Assembly: GCF_024707125.1 (NCBI RefSeq)
Contig: NZ_JANQAH010000013.1
Location: 7,501-71,500 of the forward strand
Source of the DNA: Devosia sp.
Lineage (GTDB): Bacteria > Pseudomonadota > Alphaproteobacteria > Rhizobiales > Devosiaceae
DNA length: 64,000 nt
Reading direction: 5' to 3'
This document shows, in pieces, positions 1 through 8,361 of this stretch. A program made the translations under genes and the position numbers. The notes beneath the pieces were generated by a model that searched no databases, was not told the DNA's origin, and was given only the letters and a program-made list of their open reading frames with translations. Position 1 is the first letter of the stretch, and each line of letters begins with the position of its first letter.

Positions 1-547
1 TGTAGCCGAGGAGGATTGGCCAGGTCGCTTCAAGGCCGGCGACGATGGGGTGGCCAGCATCGGTGACCACTGGTTCAATACCCTGCGGGGCTTCGACGCG
101 ATCATCGCCTTTTTCGATGGTTACGGGCAGGGCTTCTTCGATGGGCGAGCCGGCATACTGTGCCTTGGCGTCAATGCCCTGGAAGGTCAGGTAGCCGCCG
201 ACCATGACGAGGCCGCCGCCCTTCTCGACATAGTCGCGGATCGAGACCAGGCGGTTGGGCAGGACCTTTGATTTCGTAAACGTCTCGGGATGCAGCAACA
301 GCGTATTGGCGCCGATGTCGGAGAGCAGCACGACGTCATAGGCCGCCAGCTCCTCGGCGGTGAACGGAAAGTCACGTGCCGCAACATGTGAGGGCTGGAA
401 GGTAACCTCCCAGCCGCCCTTTTCGAGCGCCGCTTTCAGCCAGCGCACGCCTTCGGCATATTCGGTGGTCGTAAAACTATCAAAGCCCTTCTGGTGGATC
501 GAATGCACGGTCCAGGATTCACCGGCGATCAGGATGCGCTTTGTCAT
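1..547 (-). CDS. Putative glutamine amidotransferase-like protein (GATase1-like), partial at window edge
   Basis: The reading frame is open from an ATG at 547 to the window edge, giving about 182 N-terminal residues beginning MTKRILIAGESW. The N-terminal fold looks like a class I glutamine-amidotransferase/ThuA-like flavodoxin fold: a short beta strand (RILIAGES), the segment YDVVLLSDIGANTLLL, and a glycine-rich turn at EKGGGLVMVGG near residues 112-122. It resembles the family annotated as putative glutamine amidotransferase (GATase1_like). The catalytic part, if any, is mostly outside the window, so no activity can be assigned. It starts 9 bp after the LacI-type gene on the same strand and is probably the fourth or later gene of the cytidine deaminase operon, which hints at a role in nucleobase breakdown. 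Confidence 0.7.
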   Translation of the reverse strand, partial: MTKRILIAGESWTVHSIHQKGFDSFTTTEYAEGVRWLKAALEKGGWEVTFQPSHVAARDFPFTAEELAAYDVVLLSDIGANTLLLHPETFTKSKVLPNRLVSIRDYVEKGGGLVMVGGYLTFQGIDAKAQYAGSPIEEALPVTIEKGDDRVEAPQGIEPVVTDAGHPIVAGLEATWPILLGY

Positions 548-556
548 GGTCAGGCC

Positions 557-1558
557 TTATCTAGAGGGGGCGGCGACGGATTGGCGCGTCACCAATTCGA
601 CCGCCAGCCTTGTCTCGGCTGGCGGGGTTTGCCCTTCGAGAAGGGCGAGGAGATGCTTTACGGCGAGCTCGCCCATAGCGGCGACCGGCTGGCGGATTGT
701 GGTCAGCGGCGGGTCGACAAGGGCGGCAAAAGCCATGTCATCGAAGCCGACGAGGCTGATATCGTTGGGAATGGATAGACCATATTCGCGAACGACCTGC
801 ATGACGCCGATGGCAATGTAGTCGGAACAGGCGAGGATGGCCGTGGGCGGATCGACCGCATCGAGCAACACTGAAGCGGCCGCCACGCCATAGTCGCGGG
901 TATAGTCGCCGAGCAGTACCCAGCCGGGGCGCACCGGCAGACCGGCCTCGTCCATGGCGCGGGTAAAACCGGCGAGACGCTCGTTGACGCTCATCAGCCG
1001 GTGCGGTCCGCCGATCAACGCAATATCCCTGTGCCCCATGGCGATGAGATGCTGCGCGGCGAGATAGGTGCCTTCCGCATTGTCCACGAAAACCCGCGGC
1101 ACGCTGACGCCATCGATATCCTCATCGAGCAGCACGACATTTTCCCGGCCGGCGAGGAGATTGGCGAGCGAGCCGTCATCCACCCGGTTGGTGGTCATGA
1201 TCAGCCCATCGACATGGCTATCGGCCATGCGGCGGATGGCATTGATCTCGGCATCGGCATGGCCGCCCGTGGAGGTGATGTAGACTGAATAGCCGCTGGC
1301 ATGGGCCTGGCGCTCGACGGCGGCGGCCAGTTCGGCAAAGAACGGGTTGGCAATATCGGGCGTGACGAGCGCGAAGGCTTCGGATTTGCCAGTGGAAAGA
1401 CGCCGCGCCAGGAGATTGGGACGATAGTCGAGCTTGGCTATGGCCGCATCGATCCGGTCGCGCGTTGCCTGGGGCAGGTCGATACGATTGTTGAGATAGC
1501 GCGAAACGGCCGTGGGCGACACCCCGGCCTCGGCTGCGACATCGCTCAGCGTGGCCAT
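557..1558 (-). CDS. LacI-family transcriptional regulator
   Basis: This is a 333-residue regulator of standard LacI length. Residues 1-50 form the LacI helix-turn-helix and hinge helix (ATLSDVAAEAGVSPTAVSRY, then a LDYRPNLLARRLSTG hinge), followed by a periplasmic-binding-protein-like effector domain (FALVTPDIANPFFAELA, then VPRVFVDN, IALIGGP and VSLVGFDD). It lies inside the minus-strand operon between the creatininase-family gene (10 bp away) and the amidotransferase-like gene (9 bp). The palindrome at 3370-3383 in the divergent promoter has the AAAGCGCTTT type of core typical of LacI-family operators, so this protein probably controls both arms of the locus. The effector is probably a nucleoside or base; that is inferred from context only. 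Confidence 0.93.
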   Translation of the reverse strand: MATLSDVAAEAGVSPTAVSRYLNNRIDLPQATRDRIDAAIAKLDYRPNLLARRLSTGKSEAFALVTPDIANPFFAELAAAVERQAHASGYSVYITSTGGHADAEINAIRRMADSHVDGLIMTTNRVDDGSLANLLAGRENVVLLDEDIDGVSVPRVFVDNAEGTYLAAQHLIAMGHRDIALIGGPHRLMSVNERLAGFTRAMDEAGLPVRPGWVLLGDYTRDYGVAAASVLLDAVDPPTAILACSDYIAIGVMQVVREYGLSIPNDISLVGFDDMAFAALVDPPLTTIRQPVAAMGELAVKHLLALLEGQTPPAETRLAVELVTRQSVAAPSR

Positions 1559-1567
1559 CTCTGCCCC

Positions 1568-2305
1568 CTAGATGCCATGACGCTCCCTCCATGCCGCGAC
1601 AATGCGCAGGCTTTCGCCCAGAATGCCCGCGATCAGCGCCTCGCCCTTGGCTGCAGTGGCCGGACGCGGATCGCCGAAAACGCCAGATGGATTAAAGTCG
1701 CGAAACTGCATTGGTTCGCTGCCAAAGGCTGGCGGAAAGCTCGGATAGGACGGCTGCGCCCGCTCCATGTCGACACCCTCGGGCGCGACCGCGAGCATGA
1801 TTGCGGTCTCCACTTCGTCGGCGTGATAAAAGCCCGGCCCCGCCGGCTGGCTGTCGCAGATTTCGGCGGCGAACCGCTCGAGCCCGGGATAGTCGAGATG
1901 GCACACCGGCAGGCCAGCAGTCGTCAAAGTGCGGGCGGCGAGCAGCATGGGCTCGCGATTGCCAAAATGGCCATTGACGATGACGAGGCCCTCTACGCCC
2001 ATGCGCAGCAGTTCGTGGCCGATATCCTCCATCATCGCCTGCAGCGTGCGCGGCGAGATGGAAATCGTGCCGGGATAGGCGCTGGCGGTCCAGGCATCGC
2101 CATAGGTGATGGGCGGCAGCAGTAGTGCGTCGAGTTCGTCCGCGAGGCGCTTGCCGACGCCATGCGCCATGTCGGTGTCGGTGGTCAGCGGCAGGTGTGC
2201 ACCATGCTGCTCGCAGGCTCCGAGGGCGAGTACGGCCAGTGTGCCATCTTCGATACGCTTGGCAACATCGACCCAGGGGGTGCGGGAAAAATCCGAGCCG
2301 CTCAT
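1568..2305 (-). CDS. Creatininase-family amidohydrolase
   Basis: A 245-residue metal-dependent amidohydrolase of the creatininase family. Characteristic segments are LALGACEQHGAHLPLTTDTD near residues 26-45 (the E-x-H-G-x-H-L-P-x-x-T-D signature with metal ligands), LRMGVEGLVIVNGHFGNREP near 100-119 (the N-G-H-G/F-x-N motif) and FYHADEVETAIML near 156-168 (the H-A-x-E-x-E-T motif). The ATG at 2305 is chosen because it overlaps the cytidine deaminase stop as ATGA; an in-frame ATG three codons upstream (2314) is the alternative. Characterised members include creatinine amidohydrolase and a formamidopyrimidine deformylase. Inside a base-deaminating operon a cyclic amide or formamide from purine or pyrimidine breakdown is a reasonable but unproven substrate. 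Confidence 0.88.
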   Translation of the reverse strand: MSGSDFSRTPWVDVAKRIEDGTLAVLALGACEQHGAHLPLTTDTDMAHGVGKRLADELDALLLPPITYGDAWTASAYPGTISISPRTLQAMMEDIGHELLRMGVEGLVIVNGHFGNREPMLLAARTLTTAGLPVCHLDYPGLERFAAEICDSQPAGPGFYHADEVETAIMLAVAPEGVDMERAQPSYPSFPPAFGSEPMQFRDFNPSGVFGDPRPATAAKGEALIAGILGESLRIVAAWRERHGI

Positions 2306-3261
2306 GGCGTCCATCCCAGGATCTGCAAGGGCGCGTCTGGCGCCACGCGCGCCAGCAGTTCGCGCGTGCTCACCGAATAGTCGACAGCGCCGCCGCGCAC
2401 CGTTCCGAGCGTTGCCGCTGAGATGTCAGCATAGCCGTAGCCATGGGCGAGGAGATCAACCATGGCCGCCTGAATGGGATGGATCGTGGGGTTGAAGGCG
2501 ACGCTTTCCACGGCGAGGCCCGACACCGTGTTTCCATCCTTCAGGCGCAACAGCACCGCGCCGGGGCATTTGCTATACGGCGAGTGACTGCGCCGTCCTT
2601 TGGCCAGCAGTGTGTCGGCCATGGGTGAGGCAGCGTCTCCGTCAAATTTCAGCGCCGGCCAGAGTTCGAGGCCCGGCACGGCGCCACGCTCCCCGAGATA
2701 ATTGGGGTCGAACGGCCAGGGATAAAGCTGGGCCAGCGTCAGCGTGTGCCCGAGCGGATCGATCAGTTCGAGCTTTTCGCTCGCTGCATATTCGGCAAGG
2801 CACTGCCGGCAATGGGCGCAGGGATGCGCCTCGCCAATGGCAACAACCGAAATATTGGTGCCCCGGCTCATGGCGCGGGTGAAGACAAAGCCTTCGCCAT
2901 GGAGGGTGAAACCCAGACGCGTGCCTGGAAATTCGACATTGCCGCCGAGGATGAGATTGCCCGTTTCCGCCTCAAGCCCGACCGCGCCGACATGAAAATC
3001 GGAAATGCTGGGGCGCGCAATATCCTTGGCAACATCGAGCAGCAGGCACATGAGATCGCGCACGGAAGCGAGGCCGAATTCGCTCACCAGTTCAGCTGCA
3101 ATACCAGCCGCGAGCACGCTGCCATCATTGCTCGCCGGCTGTCTGTTTCGCGGCGAAATCGCTGCCTTTGTCCGCGCGGCTATGGCGGCACGAACCTCTG
3201 GTCCAACCGCAGCAAGGCGCGCAGGAACGGCTGAATCCGCGGCAAACGGATTGATACTCAT
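2302..3261 (-). CDS. cdd: Cytidine deaminase, two-domain (E. coli Cdd type)
   Basis: A 319-residue enzyme converting cytidine and deoxycytidine to uridine and deoxyuridine. It has the two tandem deaminase folds of the E. coli type. The catalytic zinc site is in the first half: H121 and E123 in LHGEGF, and C148 and C151 in HPCAHCRQC. The family usually has HAE, so HGE is a mild variant that keeps both key residues. The second half (HSPYSKCPGAVLLRLKDG and AFNPTIHPIQAA) matches the non-catalytic domain. The ATG at 3261 is preferred to an upstream TTG at 3339, because the extra 26 residues do not look like the family and would run into the promoter. It is the first gene of the minus-strand arm and feeds uridine into nucleoside cleavage. 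Confidence 0.93.
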   Translation of the reverse strand: MSINPFAADSAVPARLAAVGPEVRAAIAARTKAAISPRNRQPASNDGSVLAAGIAAELVSEFGLASVRDLMCLLLDVAKDIARPSISDFHVGAVGLEAETGNLILGGNVEFPGTRLGFTLHGEGFVFTRAMSRGTNISVVAIGEAHPCAHCRQCLAEYAASEKLELIDPLGHTLTLAQLYPWPFDPNYLGERGAVPGLELWPALKFDGDAASPMADTLLAKGRRSHSPYSKCPGAVLLRLKDGNTVSGLAVESVAFNPTIHPIQAAMVDLLAHGYGYADISAATLGTVRGGAVDYSVSTRELLARVAPDAPLQILGWTP

Positions 3262-3332
3262 AGGCAGCCTGCCAAAGAAATATGCAGAAATCTCGTGCGG
3301 TGAGCGCTTGTGCAAATCCAGCGTGATAGCAT

Positions 3333-3362
3333 TTGACAACCCCCGCGAAACCGTCGTTAGAT
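3333..3362 (+). promoter_or_regulatory. Putative sigma-70-type promoter for the plus-strand nucleoside operon
   Basis: A perfect TTGACA (3333-3338) is followed after 18 bp by TTAGAT (3357-3362), a modest -10 match. The predicted start of transcription near 3369 falls at the edge of the operator palindrome, an arrangement that suits steric repression. The -10 is weak, so the exact start is uncertain. Confidence 0.45.
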
Positions 3363-3369
3363 CAGCTAT

Positions 3370-3383
3370 GTAAAGCGCTTTAC
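3370..3383. promoter_or_regulatory. LacI-type operator palindrome between the divergent nucleoside genes
   Basis: GTAAAGCGCTTTAC is a perfect 14-bp palindrome ending 14 bp before the amidohydrolase start codon. It has the A-rich flanks and central CG typical of LacI-family operators. A second AGCGCT core lies at 3303-3308, about 71 bp upstream, on the cytidine deaminase side, in poorer flanks. The regulator encoded at 557-1558 is the obvious candidate to bind here. Confidence 0.7.
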
Positions 3384-3397
3384 TAGCGATAGGTCAA

Positions 3398-4741
3398 ATG
3401 GGTTCTACACTCCTTCGCAATGCATGGGTTCTCACTGTGGATAGCGGCAATGCCGTCTTTCCCTCCGGCTGGGTGGCCTTTGTTGATGGACGGATAACCG
3501 GTGTCGGCCCCATGGAGACCTGCCCGCCGGACAGTGATTTCGATGACGTAAAGGCGCTCGATGGCCATGTGGTCATGCCTGGCCTCGTCAATGCCCATAC
3601 CCATTCGGCCATGGTGCTGTTCCGTGGTCGGTCCGAGGGGCAAAGCCTCCTCACCATGGAAGGCTGGTACAATTCCATCCGCGAGCCGGAACTGTCGCTG
3701 GTCGCTTCAGATATCGGTCCCGCCGTCGCCCTCTCCTGCGCCGAAATGGTTCTTACGGGCACCACGACCTTCTGCGATCAGTATTTCTTCGCCGAGGAAA
3801 TCGCCGAAGCGGTCAAGCAAGCCGGCCTTCGCGCCGTGATCGCCTATGGCATCGTGCAGCTCGGCGACAAGCAGCGCGGCGAAGAGGAATTGGCTCTAGC
3901 CACGAACTTCCTGAAACAGCAGCGCTCCGCCGATGGTCGGGTCATCCCCTGGTTCGGTCCGCACGCGCCCTATGTCGACAATACCGAAGACCTGCTGCTG
4001 GCCGAAGTCGCAGTCGCCAATGAATATGGCGTCGGCCTGCACCTGCATATGGCCTGCGGTCCCGAAGACAATGAAGAAACTGAGCGCCGCTACGGCACGA
4101 CGGCGGCCGTGGCGCTCGAAAAGCTAGGCTTCTTCAATGGCCGTATCCATGCGGCGCACTGTCTCGACCTTAGCCGCGAAGACATCGCGGTTTTTGCTCG
4201 CGCGCCGCATGCATCCATTTCCCACAATGCCACGGCGGGCTTGCGTTCAGGCCGCGAAGGCATCTGTCCAGTCGTGGATCTGAAAGCAGCCGGCGTCACC
4301 GTCGCGCTCGGCACCGACAATGTCGCCGCCAACAATGGCTATGACATGATCAACGAGATGCGTGTCGCCGGCCTCGTTGCCTCGCATCGCGAGGGCAGGG
4401 CGCAACCCATCTCCAGCGCCGAGCTGGTGCGCATGGCGACCATCGAAGGCGCCAAGGCGCTCGGCCTCGAAAACGAGATCGGTTCGCTCGAGATCGGCAA
4501 GTCGGCCGACATCATTGCCGTGGACATTTCCGGTGCGGGCTATTCTGAAACCCCTGACATCGAAACGCTTCTCGTCTATTCGGGAAGTGGACGGGATGTG
4601 CGCCATGTCTTTGTCGCCGGCGAGCAGCTGGTGGCCGACAGGCAGCTCCTGCGTCGGCCCTTCTCCGAGATCCGGGCCGATTACTCAAACACTTACAAGG
4701 ATTTCTGGGCTCGCGTCGAAGCAGCCCGGAAAGTGGCATAA
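3398..4741 (+). CDS. Amidohydrolase, TRZ/ATZ family (S-adenosylhomocysteine/methylthioadenosine deaminase-like)
   Basis: A 447-residue COG0402-type metal-dependent hydrolase. Zinc ligands are visible as NAHTHSAM (H67, H69), the HLHMACGP segment near residue 215, HAAHC near 251-255 and GTDN near 305-308. The layout fits deaminases of adenosine derivatives and guanine-like bases. The closest named type I recognise is 5-methylthioadenosine/S-adenosylhomocysteine deaminase, but 8-oxoguanine or another purine cannot be excluded. It is the first gene of the plus-strand operon, placed just behind the LacI-type operator, and its stop overlaps the nucleoside hydrolase start by one base. It probably deaminates a purine nucleoside before cleavage. 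Confidence 0.85.
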   Translation: MGSTLLRNAWVLTVDSGNAVFPSGWVAFVDGRITGVGPMETCPPDSDFDDVKALDGHVVMPGLVNAHTHSAMVLFRGRSEGQSLLTMEGWYNSIREPELSLVASDIGPAVALSCAEMVLTGTTTFCDQYFFAEEIAEAVKQAGLRAVIAYGIVQLGDKQRGEEELALATNFLKQQRSADGRVIPWFGPHAPYVDNTEDLLLAEVAVANEYGVGLHLHMACGPEDNEETERRYGTTAAVALEKLGFFNGRIHAAHCLDLSREDIAVFARAPHASISHNATAGLRSGREGICPVVDLKAAGVTVALGTDNVAANNGYDMINEMRVAGLVASHREGRAQPISSAELVRMATIEGAKALGLENEIGSLEIGKSADIIAVDISGAGYSETPDIETLLVYSGSGRDVRHVFVAGEQLVADRQLLRRPFSEIRADYSNTYKDFWARVEAARKVA

Positions 4742-5694
4742 TGGCAAGAAAACTTATTCTCGATACTGATGGCGGCGTCGACGACGCGCAGGCCCTTCTC
4801 ATGCTGATCGCCAATGGCCGCACGCCGGACGCGATCACCACCGTCTTCGGCAATGTCGGCCTCGATGCGGCAACCCGCAACATCCTCACCGTGCTCGAAG
4901 TCGCCGGCAAAGGCTCAGTGCCGGTGCACAAGGGCGCCGATCGTCCGCTGACCCAGCCGGTCATCGACGCAAAATACATTCACGGTGAAGACGGCCTCGG
5001 CGGCGCCCCGCGTCCCGCCAAGATTCCGGACGCGGTCAGCACCAATGGCGTCGGCTATCTGGTGGATACCTTCCGCGCTGCCGCCAAGGCGGGTGAAAAG
5101 GTCGACATAATGATGATCGGGCCGTTGACCAACCTGGCGCTCGCCCTGCGTCTGGCGCCCGATATCGTTGATGGTATCGGCCAGCTCACCATCATGGGCG
5201 CTACTGTCTATGGTCGCGGCAACACCACCCCGGCCGCCGAATTCAACATCTATGCCGACCCGGAAGCTGCGGCCATCGTCTTCGGCACCGAGATTGAAAT
5301 GCTCATCGCCCCGTGGGAGCCCTGCGTTACCCATTTCATGACCGGCGACGAAGTCGATGCTCTCTTGAAAGACATTCCGGAAAGCCCCGAAAAGACCTTT
5401 TCGGTCGCCCTCGTCGAACATGCTCGCCGCACCACGGTCGGCTATGGCGGCCCCGATCACTTCCGCTTCGTCGATCCCCTGGCCATTGCCGCGGTGATCG
5501 AGCCGGAACTCGTGACCAAGACCCTGCGTGCCTCGATGGATGTGGCGCTTTCGCCCGGCATCACCCGCGGCATGACGGTGGTTGATCCAACCGGCCGCCT
5601 GGGCACGCCCATGGTGACCATTATCGAGGAAGCTAGGGTTGATCGCCTCGTGGCGCTCTATCGCGCTTCCGTCGCCTACCGCGCCAATACCTGA
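4741..5694 (+). CDS. Nucleoside hydrolase (inosine-uridine preferring type)
   Basis: A 317-residue enzyme splitting nucleosides into ribose and free base. The signature calcium- and ribose-binding motif appears at the N terminus as LILDTDGGVDDAQALLMLI, close to the family D-x-D-x-x-x-D-D pattern. Further family segments are IMMIGPLTNLALAL near residues 121-134 and EFNIYADPEAAAIVF near 167-181, with the conserved N-x-x-x-D-P-E-A. The last base of the preceding TAA is the first base of this ATG, so translation is coupled. It supplies bases to adenine deaminase, guanine deaminase and pyrimidine routes. Purine versus pyrimidine preference cannot be read from the sequence. Confidence 0.92.
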   Translation: MARKLILDTDGGVDDAQALLMLIANGRTPDAITTVFGNVGLDAATRNILTVLEVAGKGSVPVHKGADRPLTQPVIDAKYIHGEDGLGGAPRPAKIPDAVSTNGVGYLVDTFRAAAKAGEKVDIMMIGPLTNLALALRLAPDIVDGIGQLTIMGATVYGRGNTTPAAEFNIYADPEAAAIVFGTEIEMLIAPWEPCVTHFMTGDEVDALLKDIPESPEKTFSVALVEHARRTTVGYGGPDHFRFVDPLAIAAVIEPELVTKTLRASMDVALSPGITRGMTVVDPTGRLGTPMVTIIEEARVDRLVALYRASVAYRANT

Positions 5695-5716
5695 CAAAGC
5701 CAAGGGAGCTCCGTCA

Positions 5717-6766
5717 ATGTCCATGCCTAAATTCTCGCGTCGCGCTTTTAGCGGCCTGCTTGCTGCAGGCCTCTTGGCCTCGGTTTCTGCCGGTGCCGTC
5801 ATGGCGCAGGAATACACCAAGGAAAACCCGCTCAAGGTTGCCCTGGTTGTCCACGGCAATCTCGGCGACAAGAGCTTCTTTGACTCCGCCGCTGCCGGCC
5901 TCGACCGCGCCGAAGCCGAGCTTCCCGTTGATGTCACCGTCATCGAAGCCGGCCTCGATCGCGGCCGCTGGCAGCCGGCTCTGGCCGATGCCACCGATCA
6001 GGGTTTTGACGTCGTCATCGGCGGTACCTGGGAAATGACCGGCTTCATGGCCGAACTATCCCCGGAATATCCCGATACAAAATTCATCATTTTCGATGAT
6101 GCCCCCGATTTCACCGGCGGCGCCAATTCCAACATTCTCGCCATCAACTATCGCGTTTCGACCGCCGGCTACCTGGCCGGCTATGCGGCCGCGAAAATCT
6201 CCAAGACCGGCAAGCTCGGCGAAATCCTCGGCGTCGAAGGCGCGACCATTCTGGAATTCGCCCTCGGCTTCGAACAGGGCGCCAAGGCCGCCAATCCGGA
6301 TGTGGAAGTGACCCGCGCCGTTGCCGGTTCCTTCACCGATCCGGCCAAGGGCAAGGAACTGGCGCTCGCCCAGTTCGCCCAAGGCGTCGATATCGTCTTC
6401 CCGATTGCCGGCGGCACCGGCATTGGTGCGCTGCAGGCTGCGCGCGATGAAGGCAAGCTGGCCGTCGGCGTCGACAGCGATCAGGCGGCAATCTTCGCCC
6501 CGACCGATCCGGCCCAGGCCGATGTGATCTTCACTTCGGTCGAAAAGAAGGTCGGCGACTCGCTCTTCACCGCCCTGCAACAGACCCTCGATGGCACTGC
6601 GCCCTATGGCACCAACCTGATCCTCGGCCTTGCCGATGGTGCCGTGGGCATTTCCAAGAACAGCTTTTATGAAAAGCTCGTTCCCGCCGAAGTGCGCGCC
6701 GAAGTCGATGCTCAGGAAGCCAAGATCATCGCCGGCGAAATCACCGTCGAAAGCGCCATGAACTAA
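5717..6766 (+). CDS. BMP/PnrA-family ABC transporter substrate-binding protein (nucleoside uptake)
   Basis: A 349-residue periplasmic binding protein of the basic membrane protein family, whose studied members bind purine nucleosides. The ATG at 5717 is preceded by AAGGGAG eight bases upstream; an in-frame extension into the previous gene is rejected. The signal peptide (KFSRRAFSGLLAAGLLASVS, cleavage probably after VMA-QE) carries a twin-arginine S-R-R-x-F motif, so export may be through Tat. Mature-domain hallmarks are VALVVHGNLGDKSFFDSAAA, GGTWEMTGFMAELS and a C-terminal IILGLADGAVG-like segment. A hairpin with a T-rich tail follows the gene before the ATPase, which would favour extra binding protein. 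Confidence 0.93.
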   Translation: MSMPKFSRRAFSGLLAAGLLASVSAGAVMAQEYTKENPLKVALVVHGNLGDKSFFDSAAAGLDRAEAELPVDVTVIEAGLDRGRWQPALADATDQGFDVVIGGTWEMTGFMAELSPEYPDTKFIIFDDAPDFTGGANSNILAINYRVSTAGYLAGYAAAKISKTGKLGEILGVEGATILEFALGFEQGAKAANPDVEVTRAVAGSFTDPAKGKELALAQFAQGVDIVFPIAGGTGIGALQAARDEGKLAVGVDSDQAAIFAPTDPAQADVIFTSVEKKVGDSLFTALQQTLDGTAPYGTNLILGLADGAVGISKNSFYEKLVPAEVRAEVDAQEAKIIAGEITVESAMN

Positions 6767-6772
6767 GACCCG

Positions 6773-6801
6773 GGCCCCGCTTTTCAGCGGGGCCTTTCTT
6801 T
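6773..6801 (+). terminator. Intrinsic-terminator-like hairpin after the nucleoside-binding protein gene
   Basis: GGCCCCGC (6773-6780) and GCGGGGCC (6787-6794) form a perfect 8-bp stem around TTTTCA and are followed by TTTCTTT. It lies inside the operon, 6 bp after the binding-protein stop and before the ATPase gene. Partial termination or 3'-end protection here is a common way to make binding protein in excess of transporter. Confidence 0.7.
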
Positions 6802-6816
6802 CCGCGAGGATCCGCG

Positions 6817-8361
6817 ATGGCGCCGCTGCTCGAAGCCATTTCCATCGGCAAGACCTATCCCGGCGGCACTGTCGCCAATGACGGGGTCAATCTCTCCGTT
6901 TCGGCGGGCGAGGTGCACGCCGTCGTCGGCGAAAACGGCGCCGGCAAATCCACGCTGATGAAAATCCTGTTCGGTATCGAACAGCCCGACCGCGGCGAAA
7001 TCCGCCTTGATGGAAAAGTCGTCAACTTCGCCAATCCGCGCGAAGCCATCGACAATGGCATCGGCATGGTTTTTCAGCACTTCTCGCTGGTCCCCTCCTT
7101 CTCGGTCTATGAAAACGTCGTGCTCGGCTCCGAGCCGCGCAACGGCATAAAGTTCGACCGCCGCGAGGCGATCGAAAAAGTGCGCGCGCTCTCCGAAAAG
7201 TTCCGCCTTGCGGTCGATCCCCTGCCGCCCGTCGGCCAACTCCCTGTCGGCCAGCAGCAGCGGGTGGAAATCCTCAAGGCGCTTTATCGGGACGCGCGCA
7301 TTCTCATTCTCGACGAGCCCACGGCCGTGCTCGCGCCGCAGGAAGTTGAAGAGCTTTTCGTCGCCGTCCGCGCGCTGGTCGCCCAGGGCCGCACCGTCAT
7401 CTTCATCGCGCATAAGCTCCCCGAAGTTCTGGAAATTTCGGATCGCATCACCGTCATGCGCGGCGGCAAGACCGTCGGCTCGGTCAATGCGCGGGACGTC
7501 ACCGAAGACAGCCTCGCCACCATGATGGTCGGTCGCGAAATCGCCCTGCGCGTTGATCGCGCCAAGAGCCGCGGCGATGTGACCTGCGAGGTCAAGGCAC
7601 TGAAACTGACCGCCGAGAGCGGCGTCACCATCGCCCAGGACCTCAATCTCAAGGTGCATTCGGGCGAAATTCTCGGCCTCGTCGGTGTCGAGGGCAATGG
7701 CCAGGCCGAACTGCTCGAAGCCATTGCCGGCCTCCGCCCCGTGGCCGATGGTGTCATCTATCTCAATGGCACCAGCCTCTCCCCGCTGAGTGTTCTCGAA
7801 CGCCGCGAACAGGGCCTTGCCAGCATCCCCGAAGACCGCATCGCCCGCGGCCTCGCCACCGGCGCGACCATCGCCGAAAACCTCATCGCCACGCGCCTCG
7901 CCGACAAGCGTTTCGTGCGCAATGGCCTTCTTGATTTGAAGGCAATGAAGGCCAATGCCCTCTCGCTGATCGAGCGTTTTTCCATCCGCTCCGGCGGGCC
8001 CGGCTATGCCGTCGGGACGCTCTCGGGCGGCAATATGCAAAAGGTGGTCGTCGCCCGTGAGCTGTCGGAACAGCCCAAGCTGCTCCTCGTCAATCAGCCG
8101 ACCCGCGGCGTCGATCTCGGCGCCACCCAGTTCATCTGGAAATCCCTCACCGACGCCCGCGATGGTGGCGCCGCAGTGCTGCTGAGTTCGGCCGACCTCT
8201 CCGAACTTCTGGCGCTCTCCGATCGCCTCGTTGTCTTCTATCGTGGCAAGATCGTTGCCGCCTTCGTCAATTCCGATGACCTCACCGCCGAAACGCTGGG
8301 CACCTATATGCTTGGCCTGTCGAGCCAGGACCCCGAAACCATGCGGGCAGCCCTCCAATGA
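6817..8361 (+). CDS. Nucleoside ABC transporter ATP-binding protein (tandem ATPase domains)
   Basis: A 514-residue ATPase with two nucleotide-binding domains, as in the simple-sugar/nucleoside importers (YufO/NupO and RbsA type). The first domain has Walker A GENGAGKST near residues 39-47, signature-like PVGQQQRVEILKAL and Walker B ILILDEPTAVL. The second has a degenerate Walker A (GVEGNGQAE) and a signature LSGGNMQKVVVAREL. The weaker second ATP site is normal for this family. The stop overlaps the first permease start as ATGA. It powers uptake by the two permeases that follow, with the BMP-type protein as receptor. Confidence 0.94.
   Translation: MAPLLEAISIGKTYPGGTVANDGVNLSVSAGEVHAVVGENGAGKSTLMKILFGIEQPDRGEIRLDGKVVNFANPREAIDNGIGMVFQHFSLVPSFSVYENVVLGSEPRNGIKFDRREAIEKVRALSEKFRLAVDPLPPVGQLPVGQQQRVEILKALYRDARILILDEPTAVLAPQEVEELFVAVRALVAQGRTVIFIAHKLPEVLEISDRITVMRGGKTVGSVNARDVTEDSLATMMVGREIALRVDRAKSRGDVTCEVKALKLTAESGVTIAQDLNLKVHSGEILGLVGVEGNGQAELLEAIAGLRPVADGVIYLNGTSLSPLSVLERREQGLASIPEDRIARGLATGATIAENLIATRLADKRFVRNGLLDLKAMKANALSLIERFSIRSGGPGYAVGTLSGGNMQKVVVARELSEQPKLLLVNQPTRGVDLGATQFIWKSLTDARDGGAAVLLSSADLSELLALSDRLVVFYRGKIVAAFVNSDDLTAETLGTYMLGLSSQDPETMRAALQ

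Noticed and set aside
6784..8358. A 524-codon open frame on the minus strand, opposite the nucleoside ATPase gene
   Set aside because: It is the mirror of a strongly coding gene in GC-rich DNA. Its protein is dominated by Gly, Asp, Glu and Ala with no domain, while the plus strand has complete ATPase motifs.
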